Source: Temnothorax longispinosus (lineage: Eukaryota; Arthropoda; Insecta; Hymenoptera; Formicidae). From it: a stretch of 64,000 bases of DNA. Positions 62,407 through 64,000 of the stretch are shown here, piece after piece. The position numbers were made by a program, and so were the translations under genes. Location of the stretch: positions 17,031,447 to 17,095,446 of the forward strand of contig NC_092364.1 in NCBI RefSeq assembly GCF_030848805.1, given 5' to 3'. Below the pieces are notes generated by a model. That model had not been told where the DNA came from, made no database searches, and saw nothing but the letters and a program-made list of their open reading frames with translations. How positions within the stretch are numbered: position 1 is the stretch's first letter; each line of letters opens with the position of its first letter.

Positions 62407-62532
62407 GTACATACACTGACCGGCAGGAATGCCTGGACATTTTGATATGTATATGACATATATTGTACATGTACATGTATATGTATATGTATTATGTCCA
62501 GGTATTCCTGCCGGTAGAGTGTACGTATGTAC
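62407..62532. repeat. Foldback element with CCGGCAGGAAT arms
   Basis: Core arms 62420-62440 (CCGGCAGGAATGCCTGGACAT as reference end) and 62494-62514 pair at 20 of 21 positions. Outer GTACATAC/GTATGTAC sequences also pair with a small gap. The centre is a run of ATGTAC and TATATG motifs that can pair in several registers. No clear target duplication is seen. Confidence 0.85.
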
Positions 62533-62561
62533 GTCGAATATTTTATTTCTCATAATTTCAA

Positions 62562-62840
62562 TTAACCCTTCGCAGGACAAGTGAAGCTTTAAAGATCCGG
62601 TCGATATTTCAGTTTTGAATTTTTCGGAAACTTTACGGACTCATAAAAAAAAACCTAAACAAGAATCAAGCATATATCATATATAACGGTATAAATAAAT
62701 TCTTAAAGCCTTCAAAAGTATACTTAAATTTTTTCCGATTTTTTATGGCACTATTACAGCTTGAAAATCTTAACTGGCCTAAAAGACCCACACATGTTCA
62801 ACGGAAGCAGCAAAATTAGACACGTTCTGCGAAGGGTTAA
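62562..62840. mobile_element. piggyBac-type MITE, TTAA target duplication
   Basis: Flanked by TTAA at 62562-62565 and 62837-62840. The ends are CCCTTCGCAGGAC and, reversed, CCCTTCGCAGAAC, with one mismatch in 13. An AAAGACCC segment near the right end resembles the subterminal motifs of piggyBac elements. The 271-base body is AT-rich with no transposase, so it is non-autonomous. Its ends differ from those of the 39.2-kb element, so the two are separate families. Confidence 0.88.
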
Positions 62841-64000
62841 CTATTAATAAATGATAATTAATCACACTACGCTTTTTAAGTATTGTACACTAAATAGAGT
62901 ACTTCATATCTGCGCATATTTTATAATGTGTTTTATAATGAGATTCGATTAATATTTGATTTATCGAAAAAAAGTGTGCTTTTTAAATTAATATCTGTTA
63001 ACATATAAAGCATCGAAACGCAGTCTTATATCTTTATAAGACTTTTTATTAGAAATATTTCAATATTGCCAGTATCTCTTTCAGATATATAACTTCAGCA
63101 TTATAAAAATTAATCCGCAATTTAAATCAATAATGGGCCTGACTGAACGTTCAATCGGAGCTTGCGAAACCTAACTTGATGCCGACATTTTATATAAGAT
63201 TACAGATAATTGAATATCCTGCCGGGCAAAAAATAAATTAGCAAAAGTTCGTTAATAGTACATTCTTCCATGCATAAGGATTGCTTTAAGTGCCACTGGG
63301 CGAGCAGCGCGTTAATGGACGGCTGAAAGAGGTTGCTCTCGCGCAAAAAAGAACGGGAGGGCCCGTACCATACACGTTAGATTGCCGTGCGATCCTCCGT
63401 ATACAATGACGATCGAGGAGTCGAGTAGAAAAGGTGAATCGAATCCGTTAATCGGCTTATCGCGCCGACTGGAACGATATTTTGGATCAGTCGATGTATA
63501 ATACGTCAAGAAATCGAGATGCTCGCTACATGCGTTCAACAACCTTTTATATACATATATTGATGCGATCAGCTGCAAAACCTTTTGTCGTATAAATTGA
63601 AATTTTATATCAAGTTGATTACAACAAATTCATTGAATTATACAATTACGTTAATAACACATGAGTTACGTACAGTTAATTGAACAAAGAATAATTTAAA
63701 TATAAATAGTTTTACTCTATATAAAATAATACTTCTATCTATTACTTCTCATTATCATAATTTCTAGCACTTTATTTCATCAGAATTTTAATTTTAGTAT
63801 CTTAATTTTATTATCAAGAGATTCTTAATATCAAATGATAAAAACGTAACGAGAAACAGAAACAATAACACATTAAAACTTATTCGAAAACTGATTTAAA
63901 AAATTATTTAAATTTTTCAAATTCTGCGGGACATTGCATCATTTATTAAGAAGTAATAAATAAAACATTAATTTAATACAATGTCTCTAACATATTTAAT
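62841..64000. other. No supported gene; AT-rich end of window
   Basis: Mostly AT-rich, with a moderately GC-rich patch at 63280-63480. An 88-codon minus-strand frame there has no recognisable features. No repeat ends were found. Confidence 0.5.

Noticed and set aside
1..64000. tRNA genes and known insect microRNAs
   Set aside because: Scanned by eye for T-loop motifs (GGTTCGAAT) and for common insect miRNA sequences; only partial seed matches (for example near 3499 and 5670) without a suitable fold.

Overview
The window looks like nuclear DNA from an insect. The AT-rich background is broken by CpG-rich blocks, CpG is not visibly depleted, microsatellites and short DNA-transposon remnants are scattered throughout, and coding exons are short with GT/AG splice sites and very long introns. 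The style fits Hymenoptera, perhaps an ant, but that is inference. There is no operon structure, no convincing tRNA or rRNA, and no CRISPR array. Most open frames over 60 codons fall in GC-rich blocks, are open on both strands, and look like chance.

The only gene with solid support runs on the plus strand through the right half. An exon at 33949-34234 (S/T-rich, then acidic and proline-rich ectodomain with a CxxC) is joined in matching phase to 56289-56391 (one transmembrane helix), which in turn joins a 23-base microexon at 57286-57308. Together they give 137 residues of a single-pass membrane protein that I do not recognise. Its start and its C-terminus are outside what I can identify. The intron between the first two exons is 22 kb. 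Inside it, 46228-46330 encodes a signal-peptide-like start ending in a donor of the phase needed by the transmembrane exon, so it may be an alternative first exon.

At the right end (60.7-61.6 kb) the minus strand carries a promoter-like CpG-rich segment and two or three possible untranslated exons with good splice sites. Part of this segment has a diverged second copy 1.1 kb away.

The rest is best described by its mobile and foldback DNA. There are two piggyBac-type MITEs flanked by TTAA (39.2 and 62.6 kb). A TA-flanked 504-bp MITE is nested inside the arm of an older inverted repeat (49.2-50.2 kb). A 177-bp foldback flanked by TAA resembles PIF/Harbinger (58.6 kb). Several near-perfect inverted repeats lie at 9.8, 28.7, 51.0, 53.0 and 62.4 kb. 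The left 33 kb holds no gene I can support. No complete new biological system is visible; the strongest unusual signals are the hairpins, the nested insertion and the possible alternative first exon.
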